This document shows, piece by piece, positions 7,694-17,599 of a stretch of DNA of 46,068 nucleotides. Origin of the DNA: Tistrella bauzanensis (GTDB lineage: Bacteria > Pseudomonadota > Alphaproteobacteria > Tistrellales > Tistrellaceae); the NCBI RefSeq assembly GCF_014636235.1, contig NZ_BMDZ01000045.1, positions 1 through 46,068 of the forward strand, in the 5' to 3' direction. Every line of letters begins with the position of its first letter. Positions within the stretch are counted from its first letter, which is position 1. The position numbers and the translations under genes are program-made. Under the pieces are notes generated by a model. It saw only the letters and a list, made by a program, of their open reading frames with translations. It had not been told where the DNA came from and made no database searches.

Positions 7694-9184
7694 TCAGGCG
7701 AAGTCGCTGCGCAGACGGAATTTGGCGTCGCCGCCCTCGGTCTGGCCGTCGGTCAGCGGCAGGGCATAGTCGCCGGTGAAGCAGGCGTCGCAATACTGGG
7801 GCTGCGCGGCATTGCGGCCGGGCTCACCCATGGCGCGATACAGGCCGTCCATCGAGATGAAGGCAAGGCTGTCGGCATTCATGAACCGCGCCATTTCGTC
7901 GATGCTCATTCGCGCCGCCAGCAGCTTTTCGCGGCTGGGGGTATCGACGCCATAGAAGCATGGATTGGTGGTGGGCGGCGATGCGATGCGCATATGCACC
8001 TCGGTCGCGCCCGCCTCGCGGACCATGTTGACGATCTTGGTCGAGGTGGTGCCGCGCACGATGCTGTCATCGACCAGGATCACCCGTCGACCCTTGATCA
8101 TCGGCACATTGGCGTTGTGCTTCAGCTTGACGCCCAGATGCCGGATCTGGTCGGTGGGCTCGATGAAGGTCCGGCCGACATAGTGATTGCGGATGATGCC
8201 ATAGTCGAAGGGGATGCCGCTCTCTTCCGAGAAGCCCAGCGCCGCCGGCACGCCGCTGTCGGGCACCGGCACGATCACATCGGCATCGACCAGGCTTTCG
8301 CGTGCCAGTTCGCGGCCGATGCGCTTGCGCGCCTCATAGACGCTGACATTTTCGAGCACGCTGTCGGGGCGGGCGAAATAGATGTGCTCGAAGATGCAGA
8401 ACCGGCTGGAGACCTTGGGGAATGGCTTGATCGATCGCAGGCCGTCATAGTCGATCACCACGATTTCGCCGGGCTCGACGTCCCGCACGAACTCGGCACC
8501 GATGATGTCGAGGGCGCAGGTCTCGGACGCCAGCATCATCGCGCCGTCCAGCTTGCCGATCACCAGCGGACGCACGCCCCAGGGATCGCGCATGCCGATC
8601 AGCGTGTCGCGCATCAGGGCGACGATCGAATAGGCGCCATGCACCTGCCGGAGCGCGTCGATGATCTTGTCGACCACGTCCGTGTACAGGCTGATCGCGA
8701 TCAGATGCACGATCACTTCGCTGTCGGATGTCGACTGGAAGATGCAGCCGCGATTGACCAACTGGCTGCGCAGGGTCAGGGCGTTGGTCAGGTTGCCGTT
8801 ATGGGCGATCGCCAGGCCGCCGAAGGCGAAGTCGGCATAGAGCGGCTGGATGTTGCGCAGGCCGGCACCGCCGGTCGTTGCGTAACGGACATGGCCGATG
8901 CCCATATTGCCGATCATCTGCACCATCAGGCGCTCATCGGCAAAGGCGTCGCCAACCAGGCCGACCGCGCGATGCGGATGGAACTGGTCGCCATCATAAG
9001 TGACGATGCCACAGGCTTCCTGGCCGCGATGCTGAAGCGCATGCAGCCCGAGCGCCACGTGACGTGCCGCTTCCTGATGGCCATGGATACCGAAGATTCC
9101 GCACTCTTCGCGCAGATGGTCGTCGTCTTCTAGGAACTGGTCCCGGCCGGCGGGCTGGGGTTGGAAGGGATGGGTAATGATCAT
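7694..9184 (-). CDS. purF: amidophosphoribosyltransferase
   Basis: PurF makes 5-phosphoribosylamine from PRPP and glutamine, the first committed step of purine synthesis. The start at 9184 gives 496 residues with a 27-residue propeptide before the nucleophile Cys28 (EECGIFGI), which is exposed by self-processing. The PRPP loop [14 protein letters not shown] is at about 368-381. Four cysteines occur in contexts matching the [4Fe-4S] ligands of the Bacillus-type enzyme ([23 protein letters not shown] and CDAC near the end), so this is the propeptide plus iron-sulfur type, unlike E. coli PurF. The frame extends upstream to 9313, but that part is low-complexity Arg and overlaps cvpA, so I place the start at the ATG 9184 with GAGG just before it. 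Confidence 0.95.
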   Translation of the reverse strand: MIITHPFQPQPAGRDQFLEDDDHLREECGIFGIHGHQEAARHVALGLHALQHRGQEACGIVTYDGDQFHPHRAVGLVGDAFADERLMVQMIGNMGIGHVRYATTGGAGLRNIQPLYADFAFGGLAIAHNGNLTNALTLRSQLVNRGCIFQSTSDSEVIVHLIAISLYTDVVDKIIDALRQVHGAYSIVALMRDTLIGMRDPWGVRPLVIGKLDGAMMLASETCALDIIGAEFVRDVEPGEIVVIDYDGLRSIKPFPKVSSRFCIFEHIYFARPDSVLENVSVYEARKRIGRELARESLVDADVIVPVPDSGVPAALGFSEESGIPFDYGIIRNHYVGRTFIEPTDQIRHLGVKLKHNANVPMIKGRRVILVDDSIVRGTTSTKIVNMVREAGATEVHMRIASPPTTNPCFYGVDTPSREKLLAARMSIDEMARFMNADSLAFISMDGLYRAMGEPGRNAAQPQYCDACFTGDYALPLTDGQTEGGDAKFRLRSDFA

Positions 9185-9245
9185 CGCCTCGCACCGCTTT
9201 CGACGACCGTCGTGATGCCGCGGTCGCTCCGTCGCCCGATCACGA

Positions 9246-10025
9246 TCAATTGGCACCCGCACCAGAGGTCTGGTCACCACCGGACGGCGCCGCCGTTCCG
9301 GGTTCGATCGCATCGAGAAGCCGGTTCATATCATGCCTCGCCCCATCCCCGTAACCGATTTCACCGCCGGAGGGGGTTGCGCCTGCGGCATTGCCCGACG
9401 GAGGCCCGCCCGCGGCCGGTGCCTGGGCGGTGCTGTCGCGGGACATACCGGGCATCGCACCGCCCAATGTGCCCCGTGCCGCATCGGTCGCGGCGTCCGC
9501 CGTGGCGTTGGCGGCCTGATCGGCGCGCTCCAGGAACTGGTTGCGCATCCGCTCGGGCACGACGCTCTGGATGACCTGGGCGGCGCCAACCACCATCGGT
9601 CGGGTCTCGGACCGGCGCACCCAGTCCGGCTCTCCATTCGGCCCCCAGACCCATAGTAGCCCCATATAGATCACCGCCATGACCGCAAGGCCGCGCGCGA
9701 TGCCGAAGCCGGCGCCCAGGATGCGGTCCAGGAAGGTGAAGGGGCTGCCAGAGACGATATCGCCGATGGCGCGGGTGATGACCGACAGGATCAGCAGCGA
9801 CACCAGGAAGATGACGGCGATCGTGGCAATGTCGCCGGCGGTTTCGCTGGCGATCATGTCATCGGCCAGCGGCCGCAGCGGATCGAACAGATAGGCGGTG
9901 ATCAGGGCGGCGCCCGCCCAGGCAAGGATCGACAAAGCCTCGCGCACGAAGCCGCGGATCAGCGCCACCAGGGTCGAAAGTGCCACGATGGCAAGAACCA
10001 CCACGTCGGCAAGCGTCAGAGACAT
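9246..10025 (-). CDS. cvpA: CvpA family inner-membrane protein
   Basis: A 259-residue membrane protein with four hydrophobic segments in the first 130 residues (about 5-25, 30-48, 65-85 and 105-128), which is the CvpA fold. In E. coli CvpA is needed for colicin V production and for envelope tolerance, and its gene is cotranscribed with purF. The same pairing is kept here, with purF 61 bp downstream. The C-terminal 100 residues are Ala/Gly/Pro-rich and look disordered, longer than the E. coli protein (162 residues). The ATG follows AAGGA eight bases upstream. Confidence 0.88.
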   Translation of the reverse strand: MSLTLADVVVLAIVALSTLVALIRGFVREALSILAWAGAALITAYLFDPLRPLADDMIASETAGDIATIAVIFLVSLLILSVITRAIGDIVSGSPFTFLDRILGAGFGIARGLAVMAVIYMGLLWVWGPNGEPDWVRRSETRPMVVGAAQVIQSVVPERMRNQFLERADQAANATADAATDAARGTLGGAMPGMSRDSTAQAPAAGGPPSGNAAGATPSGGEIGYGDGARHDMNRLLDAIEPGTAAPSGGDQTSGAGAN

Positions 10026-10077
10026 CCGGGTCTTCCTTCAACAGTGGCGGCGTGGCGCCAGTCGTGACACCACACCG

Positions 10078-11571
10078 TCATTCGATCATTCCGCGCGGTT
10101 GCCCCCGGCGGGCGCGGGCGCCATCGCCGGATTTCGGGTCAGCCCGTCCGCCACCGTCGCGGGCGGCTGCGTCTGCAGGTTTCGGAGCATATTCGCCGTT
10201 CACGCCCACGAACAGTTCAACCAGTTCTGCCAGTCGTTTCAACGGGCGGATATCGACCGGCATCTGCCGGCCGGTGCCGCTGGCAGGCACGAAGGCGCGG
10301 GTGAAGCCAAGCTTCGCCGCCTCTTTCAGCCGTGCTTCCATCTGTGACACGGCCCGGACCTCGCCCGACAGCCCGACCTCGCCCAGCACCACCGTTTCCT
10401 TGGGCAGCGCCCGGTCGGTCAGCGACGACAGCAGGGCGGCGGCAATCGCCAGATCGGCTGCGGGTTCAAGGATGCGCAAGCCGCCGGCGACGTTCAAGTA
10501 GACGTCGTTCGAGCCCAGAGACAGCCCGCAGCGCGCGTCCAGCACCGCCAGGATCATCGACAGCCGGCCGCTGTCGAGCCCGACCACCGTCCGGCGCGGC
10601 GTGCCCAGCGCCGATGCCGCCACCAGGGCCTGAATTTCCACTAGCACCGGCCGGGTGCCTTCCAGCCCCGCAAACACGGCGCTGCCTGACACCTTTTCGT
10701 CGCGGTCGCCCAGAAAAATCGCCGAGGGGTTTTCCACCTCGACCAGCCCCAGATCGGTCATGGAAAACACGCCGATCTCGTCGGTGGCGCCGAAGCGGTT
10801 CTTGACCGCGCGCAGGATGCGATAGGCATGGCCGCGCTCGCCCTCGAAATGCAGCACCGTGTCGACCATGTGTTCCAGCAGGCGCGGACCGGCGATCTGA
10901 CCCTCTTTGGTGACGTGGCCGACGATGATCATGGCGATGCCGCGGCGCTTGGCCAACTGGATCAGTTCCTGTCCACAGGCGCGGACCTGCGACACGGTGC
11001 CCGGCGCCCCGTCCAGCCCGTCATGACGCATGGTCTGGATACTGTCGATCACCGCCACCGCCGGCCGGTCCGTCGGCAGTTTCTCAAGCGTGGCGATGAT
11101 GTCGCGGACGCTGGTATCGGCCGCAAGCCGCACCGAACTGCCGTCGAGCCCCAGGCGGTGGGCACGCAGCCGCACCTGATCGACCGATTCCTCGCCCGAC
11201 ACGTAATAGGCATCGACCCCATGGCCGGCCAGTGCCGCCAGGGCCTGGATCAGCAGGGTCGATTTGCCGATGCCCGGATCGCCGCTGATCAGGATCGCGG
11301 CCCCCGGCACCAACCCGCCGCCCAGCACGCGATCGAGTTCGCCGATGCCACAGGTCCGCCGCGCCACCACCTCGACCGGCCCGTCCAGGGTGACGAAATT
11401 CAGCCCCCGCCGCGCCGACGCCACGGCCGAGCCGCGGCCGCCGGCCACCGGCTGGGGCAGGGCTTCCTCGACCATGGTGTTCCATTCGCCGCAGGTCTCG
11501 CAGCGCCCCGCCCATTTGGATGCGGTGGCGCCACAAGCCTGGCAGACATAGTGGCTGGTGGCTTTCGCCAT
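10078..11571 (-). CDS. radA: DNA repair protein RadA (Sms)
   Basis: RadA is a RecA-like helicase that promotes branch migration during recombinational repair. The 497-residue protein shows the whole family layout: an N-terminal zinc ribbon with Cys 10, 13, 24 and 27 (CQAC, CETC), a Walker A SGDPGIGKST at about 96-105, a Walker B (VAVIDSIQT), the diagnostic KNRFG motif at 257-261 and a Lon-protease-like C-terminal domain. The C-terminus carries an Arg/Gly-rich extension (from about 460). It lies 29 bp downstream of mlaF and 52 bp upstream of cvpA, in the middle of the minus-strand run. Confidence 0.96.
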   Translation of the reverse strand: MAKATSHYVCQACGATASKWAGRCETCGEWNTMVEEALPQPVAGGRGSAVASARRGLNFVTLDGPVEVVARRTCGIGELDRVLGGGLVPGAAILISGDPGIGKSTLLIQALAALAGHGVDAYYVSGEESVDQVRLRAHRLGLDGSSVRLAADTSVRDIIATLEKLPTDRPAVAVIDSIQTMRHDGLDGAPGTVSQVRACGQELIQLAKRRGIAMIIVGHVTKEGQIAGPRLLEHMVDTVLHFEGERGHAYRILRAVKNRFGATDEIGVFSMTDLGLVEVENPSAIFLGDRDEKVSGSAVFAGLEGTRPVLVEIQALVAASALGTPRRTVVGLDSGRLSMILAVLDARCGLSLGSNDVYLNVAGGLRILEPAADLAIAAALLSSLTDRALPKETVVLGEVGLSGEVRAVSQMEARLKEAAKLGFTRAFVPASGTGRQMPVDIRPLKRLAELVELFVGVNGEYAPKPADAAARDGGGRADPKSGDGARARRGQPRGMIE

Positions 11572-11600
11572 GGGTGGTCCGGTCTCCGGAACAGGTCGCG

Positions 11601-12407
11601 TCAGGGACGCCGGATTTCCATCTGGATCGGTCCGTCCGCGCGGCCGTGAATGAACTGGTCGACATAGGGGTTGCCGCTGTGGTCGATCATCTCGACCGCG
11701 CCGGTCCAGATGATCCGGCCCTGATGGATCATCGCCACATGGTCGGCGATCTTGCGGGCGCTGGCCATGTCGTGGGTGATGGTGATCGCGGTGGCGCCCA
11801 GCCGTTGCACCTGATCTCGGATCAGGTCGTTGATCACGTCGGCCATGATCGGATCGAGGCCGGTGGTCGGTTCGTCGAAGAACAGGATGTCGGGATCGGT
11901 TGCGATCGCCCGCGCCAGGCCGACCCGCTTCTGCATGCCGCCCGACAATTCCGACGGCGCCAGGGCCGCGACATCGGCGCCAAGTCCTACCAGCGCCAGC
12001 TTTTCAACCGCGATTTCACGCGCCTTACGGCGGGCCATGCGCTTGCCCTGGATCAGGCCGAAGGCGACATTCTCCCAGACCGGCAGACTGTCGAACAGGG
12101 CGCCGCCCTGAAACAGCATGCCCATGCCGGCCATCACGTCCTCGCGGTCGCGGGCCGACATGCCCTGGGTCTCGCGGCCATCGACCCGGATCGAGCCCTT
12201 GTCCGGGTGCACGATGCCCAGGATCGACTTGATCAGCACCGATTTCCCGGTGCCCGACCCGCCGATCACCACCAGTGACGAGCCGGCGTCGACGGTGAGG
12301 TCGATGCCGCGCAGCACGTGCTTGGGCCCGAACGACTTATGGACATCGTTCATCGCGATCTTGGGGGGCTGGACAGCCATATCGGAAGGGATGCCGCCGT
12401 CGGTCAT
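11601..12407 (-). CDS. mlaF: MlaF-type ABC transporter ATP-binding protein
   Basis: This 268-residue ATPase has Walker A GGSGTGKS (49-56), signature LSGGMQKR (154-161), Walker B ILFFDEP (174-180) and the switch His in THD. The GMLFQGGALFDSLPVWENV segment is characteristic of the MlaF/TTG2A family that powers retrograde phospholipid transport from the outer to the inner membrane. The permease partner MlaE is encoded directly upstream. The periplasmic MlaD and MlaC, and MlaB, are not in the window, so they must be elsewhere or missing. A second possible start is the Met at residue 10. Confidence 0.9.
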   Translation of the reverse strand: MTDGGIPSDMAVQPPKIAMNDVHKSFGPKHVLRGIDLTVDAGSSLVVIGGSGTGKSVLIKSILGIVHPDKGSIRVDGRETQGMSARDREDVMAGMGMLFQGGALFDSLPVWENVAFGLIQGKRMARRKAREIAVEKLALVGLGADVAALAPSELSGGMQKRVGLARAIATDPDILFFDEPTTGLDPIMADVINDLIRDQVQRLGATAITITHDMASARKIADHVAMIHQGRIIWTGAVEMIDHSGNPYVDQFIHGRADGPIQMEIRRP

Positions 12408-12443
12408 GTCACGTCAAGCTCCGTGGTGGGCCAAGCGGCAGGC

Positions 12444-13217
12444 TCAGCGGGCAAAGAACAGCTCGGTGATGATGTAATTGAAGATCAGCAGCAGGATCGA
12501 ACTCGACACCACCGCATTGGTGGTGGCGCTGCCGACCCCTTGTGCGCCGCCGCGGCTGTTGAAGCCGTGATAGCAGCCCATGGTCGCGATCAGAAAGCCG
12601 AACACCGCCGCCTTTACCAGCCCCGAGATCACATCCATCGGCTCGACGAAATTGAAGGTGGTGACCAGATAGGTGGTGGAGATGAAGCCCAGCTTGTAGA
12701 CCCCGACCAGCCAGCCGCCCATCACGCCGATGATATCGGCGATCAGCACCAGCACCGGCAGCATCAGGGTCGCGGCCAGAACCCGGGGCGCGATCAGATA
12801 CTTGTACGGGTTGGTGCGCAGCGTGCTCAACGCGTCGATCTGCTCGGTCACCCGCATGGTGCCGATCTCGGCGGCGATGGCGGCACCAACCCGGCCGGCG
12901 ACCATCAGCCCGGCCAGCACCGGCCCGAGTTCCCGGGTGATCGACAGTACAACAACACCGGCGACCGCGCTTTCGGCCGAGAACCGCGCGAAGCCGGTAT
13001 AGGATTGCAGCGCCAGCACCATGCCGCTGAACAGGGCGGTCATGCCCACCACCGGCAGGCTGTAATAGCCGATCTCCATCATCTGGCGCCCCAGGACGCG
13101 CAGATGGAAGGGCGGCGTCACGACATGGCGCAGCACCGTCAGGATGAACAGCGCGACGCGGCCCACTGTCTCGAACAGGCCGAGCAGAGCCCGGCCGATG
13201 GCGGCGAGCGGGTTCAT
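12444..13217 (-). CDS. mlaE: MlaE family lipid transport permease
   Basis: A 257-residue polytopic protein of the MlaE/YrbE permease family, the membrane core of the ABC system that maintains outer-membrane lipid asymmetry. The conserved coupling stretch TRELGPVLAGLMVAGRVG with EIGTMRVTEQIDAL is clear, as are five or so hydrophobic segments. Its start (ATG at 13217) overlaps the stop of alr by four bases, and mlaF follows 36 bp later. The unit alr-mlaE-mlaF inserted between dnaB and radA indicates coupled transcription with cell-wall precursor synthesis. Confidence 0.92.
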   Translation of the reverse strand: MNPLAAIGRALLGLFETVGRVALFILTVLRHVVTPPFHLRVLGRQMMEIGYYSLPVVGMTALFSGMVLALQSYTGFARFSAESAVAGVVVLSITRELGPVLAGLMVAGRVGAAIAAEIGTMRVTEQIDALSTLRTNPYKYLIAPRVLAATLMLPVLVLIADIIGVMGGWLVGVYKLGFISTTYLVTTFNFVEPMDVISGLVKAAVFGFLIATMGCYHGFNSRGGAQGVGSATTNAVVSSSILLLIFNYIITELFFAR

Positions 13218-14392
13218 GGGGTGCGGTCAACCTCCGTCAGTGGTGCGGCCGCATCGGCGGACATGCCGGCAGCAGATCCGGTCAGCCGCCGGGCATAGCG
13301 GCGGCCCAGGCGGGTCAGCACGTCATAGCTGATCGTACCGGCCTCGTCCGCCAGTTGATCGATGTCGCGATGGGCGCCGATCAGCTCGGCGACCGCGCCG
13401 GCATGGGCAAGGGTATCGGGCAGGGCGGTCACATCCACAGTCAACAGGTCCATCGACACCCGGCCGACAATCGGTGCCGCGTGGCCGGCGATGACCACAT
13501 GGCCACGGCCGCCGGTCGACCACGGCCAGCCATCCGCATAGCCGGCAGCGAGTGTCGCCACCTGCATGCCTGGCCGCGCGCGGGCTGCCGCACCATAGCC
13601 GACACTCTCGAAGCTGTCGACGGTTCGCACCTGCAACAGCCGCGCCTTCAGTGTGACCACCGGTCGCATCGGGTTCGGCCGCCCCGGCACGGGATTTGCG
13701 CCATAAAGCGCCAGTCCGGGGCGGCCAAGATCGAAGCCCCAGCCCGGCCCCAGAAACAGGCCGCTGGAATTGACGAGGCTGAGCCGCCCCCGGCCGACGA
13801 TCGCCGCCGCCGCCCTGAACCGGTCGCGCTGCACCCGGTTCAGCGGGTGATCCGGCTGATCGGCGCAGGCGAGGTGGCTCATGGTCAGCCGGATGTCGAC
13901 ACCGTCGAGCACCGACGGATCATCGATCAGTCGGGTCAGGTCGTGCTCGTCGAAGCCCAGCCGGTTCATGCCGGTGTCGATGTGCAGCGCTGCTGGCAGC
14001 GGATGTCCCGCCATCGCCCCCTGACAGGTCCAGCAGGCGAGGTCGGCGGGGCTGTTCAGCACCGGCCGCAGATCGAAGGCCAGGGCATCGGCCACCTCGC
14101 CGGCGGTGATGCCGTTCAGGACATAAACCGGCGTGGTATGGCCGGCCGCGGTCAGTGCATGGCGCACCGCAGCCCCTTCGGTCAGATGGGCCACGAACAG
14201 TGCCGGCGCCCCGGCTGCCGCCAGCGCCGGCGCCAATCCGGCGGCGCCCAGCCCATAGCCATCGGCCTTGATCACCCCGCCGACGACGGCTGCCGGATTG
14301 TGTTGCCGCATCAATCCGGTCAGCAGCGCATGATTGGCGGCAACCGCGTCCAGATCGATCTCGATCCAGGCCGGGGGCGGCGCCGACGGCAT
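13214..14392 (-). CDS. alr: alanine racemase
   Basis: Converts L-alanine to D-alanine for peptidoglycan, using PLP. From the ATG at 14392 the protein has 392 residues, the normal length. The PLP lysine is K42 in VIKADGYGLG, the second catalytic base is Tyr266 in SVGYGAA, and the TGMNRLG and YGANP motifs are present. An alternative GTG start at 14446 has a good GGAGG 12 bases upstream (inside the dnaB 3' end) and would add 18 Ser/Pro-rich residues; I keep the ATG because the family fold begins right after it, but the GTG may be the true start. The four-base overlap with mlaE suggests coupling. Confidence 0.94.
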   Translation of the reverse strand: MPSAPPPAWIEIDLDAVAANHALLTGLMRQHNPAAVVGGVIKADGYGLGAAGLAPALAAAGAPALFVAHLTEGAAVRHALTAAGHTTPVYVLNGITAGEVADALAFDLRPVLNSPADLACWTCQGAMAGHPLPAALHIDTGMNRLGFDEHDLTRLIDDPSVLDGVDIRLTMSHLACADQPDHPLNRVQRDRFRAAAAIVGRGRLSLVNSSGLFLGPGWGFDLGRPGLALYGANPVPGRPNPMRPVVTLKARLLQVRTVDSFESVGYGAAARARPGMQVATLAAGYADGWPWSTGGRGHVVIAGHAAPIVGRVSMDLLTVDVTALPDTLAHAGAVAELIGAHRDIDQLADEAGTISYDVLTRLGRRYARRLTGSAAGMSADAAAPLTEVDRTP

Positions 14393-14453
14393 GGCTGGCG
14401 GTGCGGAACGGGAAGGATCCGCGGAACTGGAAGGAGAGGTGGGCACCGTCGGG

Positions 14454-16040
14454 TTATTCCTCCGGGGCGTTGGCGGCAAGCAGCGCCGCATGGTCGCGAT
14501 CCAGATTGCCGAAGCGGGTGGTATTGAGGTCGAAATGCAGGCGCACCGTGCCGATCGGTCCATGGCGTTGTTTGGCCACGATCACTTCGGCGACACTGCG
14601 CGATATCTCGAACCGGCTCTGCCAGTGGCTGTAGCGCTCGGCGAACTTGTCGGGCTTCTCGTCCGGGCGCTGTTTGGGCTCGGCACGGGCCAGATAGTAT
14701 TCTTCGCGGAATACGAACATCACCACGTCGGCGTCCTGCTCGATCGATCCGCTTTCACGCAGATCCGATAGCTGGGGGCGCTTGTCCTCGCGCTGTTCCA
14801 CGGCGCGCGACAACTGCGACAGCGCGATCACCGGCACGTTCAGTTCCTTGGCCACCGCCTTCAGGCCCTGGGTGATCTCGGACACCTCCTGCACGCGATT
14901 GTCGGTGGCACGCACCGCCCGCATGAGCTGAAGATAATCGACCACGATCATCGACAGGCCGTGCTGGCGCTTCAGCCGCCGGGCGCGGGCCCGCATGGCG
15001 GGCACGGTGATTGCCGGGGTGTCGTCGATGAACAGCGGGATCCGCGACAGATCGCGGGCCGCCATCACCACCCGTTCGAAGTCCTCGGCGCTCATGGTGC
15101 CGCGGCGCAGCCGGTCGGACGGCACGCCGGCGGCGCCGGCCAGCAGGCGGGCCGCCAGCTGTTCCGACGACATTTCCAGCGAGAAGAATCCGACCACGGC
15201 GCCGTCCACGCCCTTGGCACGCCCGGCGGTGTCGGGTTCGGCGCGATAGGCGCGGGCGGCGTTGAAGGCGATTGTGGTGGCAAGCGCGGTCTTGCCCATC
15301 GATGGGCGTCCCGCCAGGATCAGCAGATCCGATGGCTGCAACCCGCCCATCAGGTTGTCGAGGTCGATCAGATCGGTGGCGACACCCACCAGATTGCCGT
15401 CGCGCTTGTAGGCGGCTTCGATCTGGTCGAGCGCCACGCCCAGCGCGCGATCGAACGACACGAACCCGCCCTCGATCTCGCCCTGTTCGGCCAGGGTGTA
15501 CAGGCGGTGCTCGGCATGCTCGATCTGCTCGATCGCCCGGCGTTCGGCCTGCCCGTCATAGGCTTCGTTGACCACATCCTCGCCGATGTCGATCAACGCC
15601 CGGCGCAGGGCGAAGTCGTGGATGATCTTGGCGTAGTCCTCGACATTGATGATCGAGATCGCGGAACCCACCAGACGGGCCAGATAAGACGCACCGCCGA
15701 CCGCGTTCAGGGCCGGGTCGCTGTCGAAGAGTGGCTTGAGGGTGGCGGGGTTGGCGATCTGGCCGCGTTCCATGAACCGCAGGATCTGGCCATAGATCCG
15801 CTGATGGACCGGCTCGTGGAAATGCTCCGGCCTGAGGAAGCTGCTGACCCTGTGGGTGGCTTCATTGTTGATCAGCAGCGCGCCCAGCAGCGCCTGTTCG
15901 ACCTCGGCATTGTTGGGGCGGTGACGTGCCGGCAGCGCGGCGCCGGCAGCCGGCAGCATGCCGCCGGCGGTCGGGCCGCGACCATCGTCAGAACCGGCAG
16001 GGGCGGGCAGGCCGGCGGCGTCGAGATCGGTATCGGTCAT
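14454..16040 (-). CDS. dnaB: replicative DNA helicase DnaB
   Basis: The hexameric helicase that unwinds DNA ahead of the replication fork. From the ATG at 16040 it has 528 residues: about 40 disordered residues, the N-terminal dimerisation domain (NNAEVEQALLGALLI, about 43-150), a linker and the RecA-like motor with Walker A AGRPSMGKTA (243-252), H1a SLEMSS, Walker B VVDYLQLM, the Q loop in ALSQLSRAVEQR and the arginine finger region. GAGG lies seven bases before the ATG. No intein is present. An upstream Met (frame to 16124) would run through a terminator hairpin and is unlikely. Confidence 0.96.
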   Translation of the reverse strand: MTDTDLDAAGLPAPAGSDDGRGPTAGGMLPAAGAALPARHRPNNAEVEQALLGALLINNEATHRVSSFLRPEHFHEPVHQRIYGQILRFMERGQIANPATLKPLFDSDPALNAVGGASYLARLVGSAISIINVEDYAKIIHDFALRRALIDIGEDVVNEAYDGQAERRAIEQIEHAEHRLYTLAEQGEIEGGFVSFDRALGVALDQIEAAYKRDGNLVGVATDLIDLDNLMGGLQPSDLLILAGRPSMGKTALATTIAFNAARAYRAEPDTAGRAKGVDGAVVGFFSLEMSSEQLAARLLAGAAGVPSDRLRRGTMSAEDFERVVMAARDLSRIPLFIDDTPAITVPAMRARARRLKRQHGLSMIVVDYLQLMRAVRATDNRVQEVSEITQGLKAVAKELNVPVIALSQLSRAVEQREDKRPQLSDLRESGSIEQDADVVMFVFREEYYLARAEPKQRPDEKPDKFAERYSHWQSRFEISRSVAEVIVAKQRHGPIGTVRLHFDLNTTRFGNLDRDHAALLAANAPEE

Positions 16041-16072
16041 GGGCCTCGGGAATTCGTGCAGGATGAGGAAGG

Positions 16073-16112
16073 CTCCGTCAGGCCGGCGCGCCCCGGCGCC
16101 GGCCTGACGGAG
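16073..16112 (-). terminator. 17-bp hairpin ending the cfa transcript
   Basis: A perfect 17-bp stem (16073-16089 with 16096-16112) closes a 6-base loop. It lies 74 bp after the cfa stop and 33 bp before the dnaB start on the same strand. On the minus strand it is followed by CCTTCCTCATCC, a weak pyrimidine tract. It probably separates cfa from the dnaB operon, perhaps incompletely. Confidence 0.6.
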
Positions 16113-16185
16113 GCGATCATGCACTGCCCGTGGCAGGGATTAAAGGGGCAAGACATCGACGGTCGGGGCCGCCGCCGCATCCCCG

Positions 16186-17430
16186 TCAGGCCACATGCAT
16201 CTCCCGTCGCCGTTCGCGCGCGGCCCATTCCCGTTCGACATCGGTGATGTAATCGCGGGTCAGCGGCACGGCGTCCTGCCGTCGGGCCAGTTGAACCTGG
16301 AACACCGCCTGCCCCCAATGGCGGAAGGATGCCTCGGAGCCGGCCAGATAGAACTCCCACATCCGGCAGAAGCGCTCGTCGTAGAGGGCCTTGACCTTGT
16401 CGCGTTCCACAATGAACCGCTGATACCAGTGGCGCAGGGTCTCGGCATAGTGCAGCCGCAGGATCTCGACATCGGTCACGACCAGCCCGGCACGCTCGAT
16501 CGCCGGCATCATTTCGGACAGCGCCGGAACATAGCCGCCAGGGAAGATGTATTTCCGGATCCAGGCATTGGTGGTTCCGGGGCCATCGGTGCGTCCGATG
16601 GTGTGGACGACGGCCACCCCGTCATCGGTCAGCAGGTCGAAGACCTTACGGAAGTATTCGTCATAGTGCTTCAATCCGACATGTTCGAACATGCCGACCG
16701 AGACGATACGATCGAAGCGGTCGTTGAGGTCGCGATAGTCAGTCAGCCGGAAGTCGGCTTTCGCCGCGAGGCCGGCCTGTTCGGCGCGCGATCTTGCGAC
16801 CTTGTGCTGTTCTTCCGACAGGGTCACGCCAACCACATCGACATCGGCATGCCCCGACAGATACAGGCCTAGTCCGCCCCAGCCGCAGCCGATGTCGAGA
16901 ACCCGTTGGCCCGGTTCCAGCAGCAGCTTTGCGGCAAGATGACGCTTCTTCTGCAACTGGGCGGTGTCGATATCGTCGTTGGGGTTCTGGAAATAGGCGC
17001 AGGAATACTGGCGGTCGGCGTCCAGGAACAGCCGATAGAGCTCATCGGACAAGTCATAGTGGTGGGCAACGTTTCGGCGCGCCCGGTTACGCGGGTTGTG
17101 TTGATAGAAAAGGTTCAGAAGCTTCAGAGCCCAGACTGGCCATCGGCGACTGTGGCTGTGTTGGGTACTGCGGGCGTAATTCTTCACGCCGATATCGAGC
17201 AGCGCTCGGACGTCTCCTTCGATGATATCGAACTGTCCGTTCATATAGCCCTCTCCCAGGGCCATCGACGGATTGACCGGAAGCCGGCGCAGGAAAGCCG
17301 CGTCGTGGATCTGGAGCCGGACACGCGGTTCCGCGCCGTCGCCGAAGCGGTGGCTGCGGCCCTGGTCGTCGTTGACGACCAGCGTACCCGACCGGATCAA
17401 TCCGCCGAGGAAGGACAAACCAGGAATCAC
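16186..17430 (-). CDS. cfa: cyclopropane-fatty-acyl-phospholipid synthase
   Basis: Adds a methylene from S-adenosylmethionine across double bonds of membrane phospholipid acyl chains, a stress and stationary-phase modification. The SAM motif VLDIGCGWGG is at 177-186, with HYDLSDELYRLFLD and YSCAYF before it and VSVGMFEHVG after it, all CFA hallmarks. The start chosen is the GTG at 17430, which has GGAGG nine bases upstream and gives 414 residues; an ATG at 17466 would put that Shine-Dalgarno inside the gene. It is monocistronic, with its own promoter candidate and terminator. Confidence 0.93.
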   Translation of the reverse strand: MIPGLSFLGGLIRSGTLVVNDDQGRSHRFGDGAEPRVRLQIHDAAFLRRLPVNPSMALGEGYMNGQFDIIEGDVRALLDIGVKNYARSTQHSHSRRWPVWALKLLNLFYQHNPRNRARRNVAHHYDLSDELYRLFLDADRQYSCAYFQNPNDDIDTAQLQKKRHLAAKLLLEPGQRVLDIGCGWGGLGLYLSGHADVDVVGVTLSEEQHKVARSRAEQAGLAAKADFRLTDYRDLNDRFDRIVSVGMFEHVGLKHYDEYFRKVFDLLTDDGVAVVHTIGRTDGPGTTNAWIRKYIFPGGYVPALSEMMPAIERAGLVVTDVEILRLHYAETLRHWYQRFIVERDKVKALYDERFCRMWEFYLAGSEASFRHWGQAVFQVQLARRQDAVPLTRDYITDVEREWAARERRREMHVA

Positions 17431-17599
17431 GGTCAATCGCCTCCAGCAGGAGCCGCGACCGGACAACAGCGATGATCCGGGCCTTCATCGAGGTCGCGTC
17501 ACGCGGCACCAACACGCCGCATGATGCAGCCGACGCGGGGGGGGAGGAGGTCCGACGTCGTCGCCGATCCGGGCCGGCGTTGTTTAGATACGTTGCAAT

